Shown here piece after piece: positions 62,702 to 64,000 of a stretch of DNA of 64,000 nucleotides (the first letter of the stretch is position 1; every line of letters starts with the position of its first letter). The position numbers and the translations under genes were made by a program. The stretch comes from an uncultured Eubacteriales bacterium (GTDB lineage Bacteria > Bacillota > Clostridia > Oscillospirales > Oscillospiraceae): positions 173,447 to 237,446 of the forward strand of contig ONCI01000001.1 in the NCBI GenBank assembly GCA_900316255.1, given 5' to 3'. The notes beneath the pieces were generated by a model. The model was not told the origin of the DNA and did no database searches. It saw only the letters and a program-made list of their open reading frames with translations.

Positions 62702-62901
62702 TGATATCCAGATACCACTGTGCGATATATTTGCTTCGCAAATGCGAAATGTACTCGCTTTGCTTCCGCGCGATATGATGTGAATTCCTTCGCGCCAAGC
62801 AGGGCATATCACGCCGCAGGCATATCGCATTCTGACAGGATATATCGCAAATTCCGTCAGGAATTCATATCGCGTTGAGACAGTCGAACGACTGTCTCAA
62901 C
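62702..62901. repeat. Hairpin-rich spacer
   Basis: About 200 bp packed with short palindromes and recurring GATAT/ATATC and GCG words: ATTTGC/GCAAAT around TTC, AATTCC/GGAATT around GTCA, and a perfect GTTGAGACAGTCG (62874-62886) with CGACTGTCTCAAC (62889-62901). I see no reading frame. It could end transcription and also be the remains of a mobile or structured RNA element. 62902-63019 shows nothing else. Confidence 0.7.
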
Positions 62902-63019
62902 ATGACTTGGGACAATAGCATGAATAAATCGGTGTTTATTTACGCTGATTGCGCGTCCATCCTCGTGGAGAAGATTCCACCTTTCAAAATGGTCGAGGCA
63001 ATAGCGTTGAAAATACAGA

Positions 63020-63382
63020 TTATAGATCGAGGCGATTGGCGACGCCTTGTAAATACTCGATTATCTCCTGTTCATGTTCATAGAAGTAATCATCTGCTGA
63101 TTCACAAATGCCCTCTTCTTCTTCCGTGCCGTATGAACGAAATGCTTCAACAAGATTGTCATACAAATGCGTTGGCAATACTTCTTCCAAAGCAGAAAGA
63201 TTTTTGTTGATTGCTTCTTTTCCCTCTGTGTTTTCCGTATTGAAAAACCATCCGCTGTGTCCTTCGCCGTTTACACCGCTCTCATAATCACACAAAATAA
63301 AGGTGTTGTAATCGTTCTCCGCAAGTTCACCCGAACCATACAAATCCCATAGCTTGTTCCATTTCTTTTGGTTTTCTGACAT
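63020..63382 (-). CDS. DMP19/DUF4375-like small protein
   Basis: 120 residues, very acidic. SGELAENDYNTFILCDYESGVNGEGHSGWFFNTENTEGKEAI and VLPTHLYDNLVEAFRSYGTEEEEG resemble DUF4375/DMP19 proteins, seen as single immunity-type or orphan genes; this assignment is tentative. The surrounding DNA is more AT-rich than the rest of the window and the gene is flanked by hairpin-rich spacers on both sides, which suggests it was acquired as an island. Confidence 0.6.
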   Translation of the reverse strand: MSENQKKWNKLWDLYGSGELAENDYNTFILCDYESGVNGEGHSGWFFNTENTEGKEAINKNLSALEEVLPTHLYDNLVEAFRSYGTEEEEGICESADDYFYEHEQEIIEYLQGVANRLDL

Positions 63383-63404
63383 AATATCGACCCCTTTAAA
63401 ATGA

Positions 63405-63555
63405 ATTGACGCTGCGCGTCATGATTTGGCTTCGCCATGATTTTCGCTGTGCGCATGTATTGAATTGCGCCTTATTCCCCGCAGGTCAATTCAGGCCGCA
63501 AGGCAATTCATGCGCCGACAGGAGCAATTCATTGTTTGCAAAGCAAGCATACCGT
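63405..63555. repeat. Second hairpin-rich spacer
   Basis: A run of short inverted words with 3-base loops: GACGC-TGC-GCGTC, TGGC-TTC-GCCA, and GCAATTC/GAATTGC words repeated at intervals. Same style as 62702-62901 but a different vocabulary. No reading frame. The remaining bases of the gap 63383-63605 hold nothing I recognise. Confidence 0.6.
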
Positions 63556-63605
63556 CTCAACTGACTACAACCGAAGAAACAGGTCAACATATTCGAAGGC
63601 AGCAA

Positions 63606-63995
63606 CTAAAATACGTACCTTGTACCATGCGAGAGCAATAATCCATCTGTCACATCGGAAAAATCATTATGTCCATTGTCGATCCATTCCGCAAAAACAT
63701 CTCTTAGCTTTGCCGCTATATGCTTATTCTCTGGTTTTTCAAAATAACCCAGATTTATTCCTTTTCCATGTGCAGTAAACCATTCTCCAGTAACTGCTAC
63801 AACAGGGTTATTGCGAATTTGCTGCATTTTGTTCGAAAGTGCGTAGGTAATAACATAAAAGCATTCATCCTCATAATATGCATTCACATAACGGACATAT
63901 GGGATTCCATTTTCTTCTGTTGCTAAAGCGATCACGCTGTCTTTTCCAAAACGTTCTTTCATTATTTGTTCTGCTTCAATACTTAGTCTTTTCAT
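63606..63995 (-). CDS. Pyridoxamine 5'-phosphate oxidase-family protein
   Basis: 129 residues. SIEAEQIMKERFGKDSVIALATEENGIPYVRYVNAYYEDECFYVITYALSNKMQQIRNNPVVAVTGEWFTAHG is the split-barrel flavin-binding fold of general-stress PNPOx-like proteins; the N-x-K-M-x-Q-I segment contacts the FMN phosphate. It probably binds FMN or F420-like cofactors, reaction unknown. Codon use is AT-rich compared with the rest of the window, suggesting recent transfer. Its ATG is 5 bases from the window end, so an upstream partner cannot be judged. Confidence 0.8.
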   Translation of the reverse strand: MKRLSIEAEQIMKERFGKDSVIALATEENGIPYVRYVNAYYEDECFYVITYALSNKMQQIRNNPVVAVTGEWFTAHGKGINLGYFEKPENKHIAAKLRDVFAEWIDNGHNDFSDVTDGLLLSHGTRYVF

Positions 63996-64000
63996 GGCTG

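Noticed and set aside
62702-62901. Possible integron attC or CRISPR repeats
   Set aside because: No constant repeat length, no conserved attC core sites and no integrase or cas gene in the window.

Overview
The window looks like a chromosome segment from a GC-rich, spore-forming member of the Clostridia, most like the Oscillospirales of animal guts. The evidence is a BofA-type sporulation protein, gene orders such as plsX-rnc-radical SAM-smc-ftsY and polA-rimI-tsaD, sigma-A promoters with 17-bp spacers, several TTG starts, and dispersed palindromes of a kind I associate with this group. Strain or genus cannot be named from the sequence alone.

Layout. 1-2.8 kb: end of truB, ribF, and a broken HTH regulator carrying a 15-residue tandem repeat. 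2.8-9.1 kb: a ParB-like protein, a DEDDh exonuclease, murF with a HAD phosphatase, bofA, a coupled pair of unknown proteins, and tRNA-Gly and tRNA-Leu. 9.2-14.6 kb: ddl, a zinc-ribbon/DUF5685/DnaJ cluster, an ATPase, a HAD hydrolase and a 2H phosphoesterase. 14.7-17.1 kb: a SLOG-family protein, an FMN riboswitch with ribU, and a cytidylate kinase-like protein. 17.2-21.2 kb (minus): aldo/keto reductase, apbE, recG. 21.3-27.1 kb: tRNA-Arg and a small carbohydrate locus with an acetyltransferase, a frameshifted GPH sugar transporter, a GH31 glycosidase and a type-B carboxylesterase. 27.1-33.9 kb: uvrB, polA, rimI, tsaD, radC. An AT-rich gap, tRNA-Thr, a PAP2 phosphatase and an ABC exporter follow. 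37.6-56.3 kb is almost all housekeeping on the plus strand: a SpoU methyltransferase, dprA, topA, trmFO, plsX, rnc, a radical SAM protein, an AspT-like transporter, smc, ftsY, yhbY, nadD-yqeK, rsfS, leuS and rpsU. 56.3-64 kb is accessory: a PLP enzyme, dispersed repeats, an 817-residue adenosine-deaminase-like protein with a Rossmann-type tail, two methyltransferases, a GNAT, small unknown proteins and hairpin-rich spacers, ending in AT-richer DNA.

Themes. Flavin biology recurs: ribF makes FMN/FAD, an FMN riboswitch controls riboflavin uptake by ribU, and ApbE attaches FMN to exported proteins. Repair and recombination genes are frequent (recG, uvrB, polA, radC, dprA, topA, smc). Two genes, the HTH regulator and the GPH transporter, each carry an apparent internal deletion with a frameshift. 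The most unusual coding sequence is the deaminase-like fusion at 57.7-60.1 kb. The most unusual non-coding signals are a two-hairpin repeat whose second stem co-varies between copies, and terminator hairpins that swallow tRNA 3' ends.
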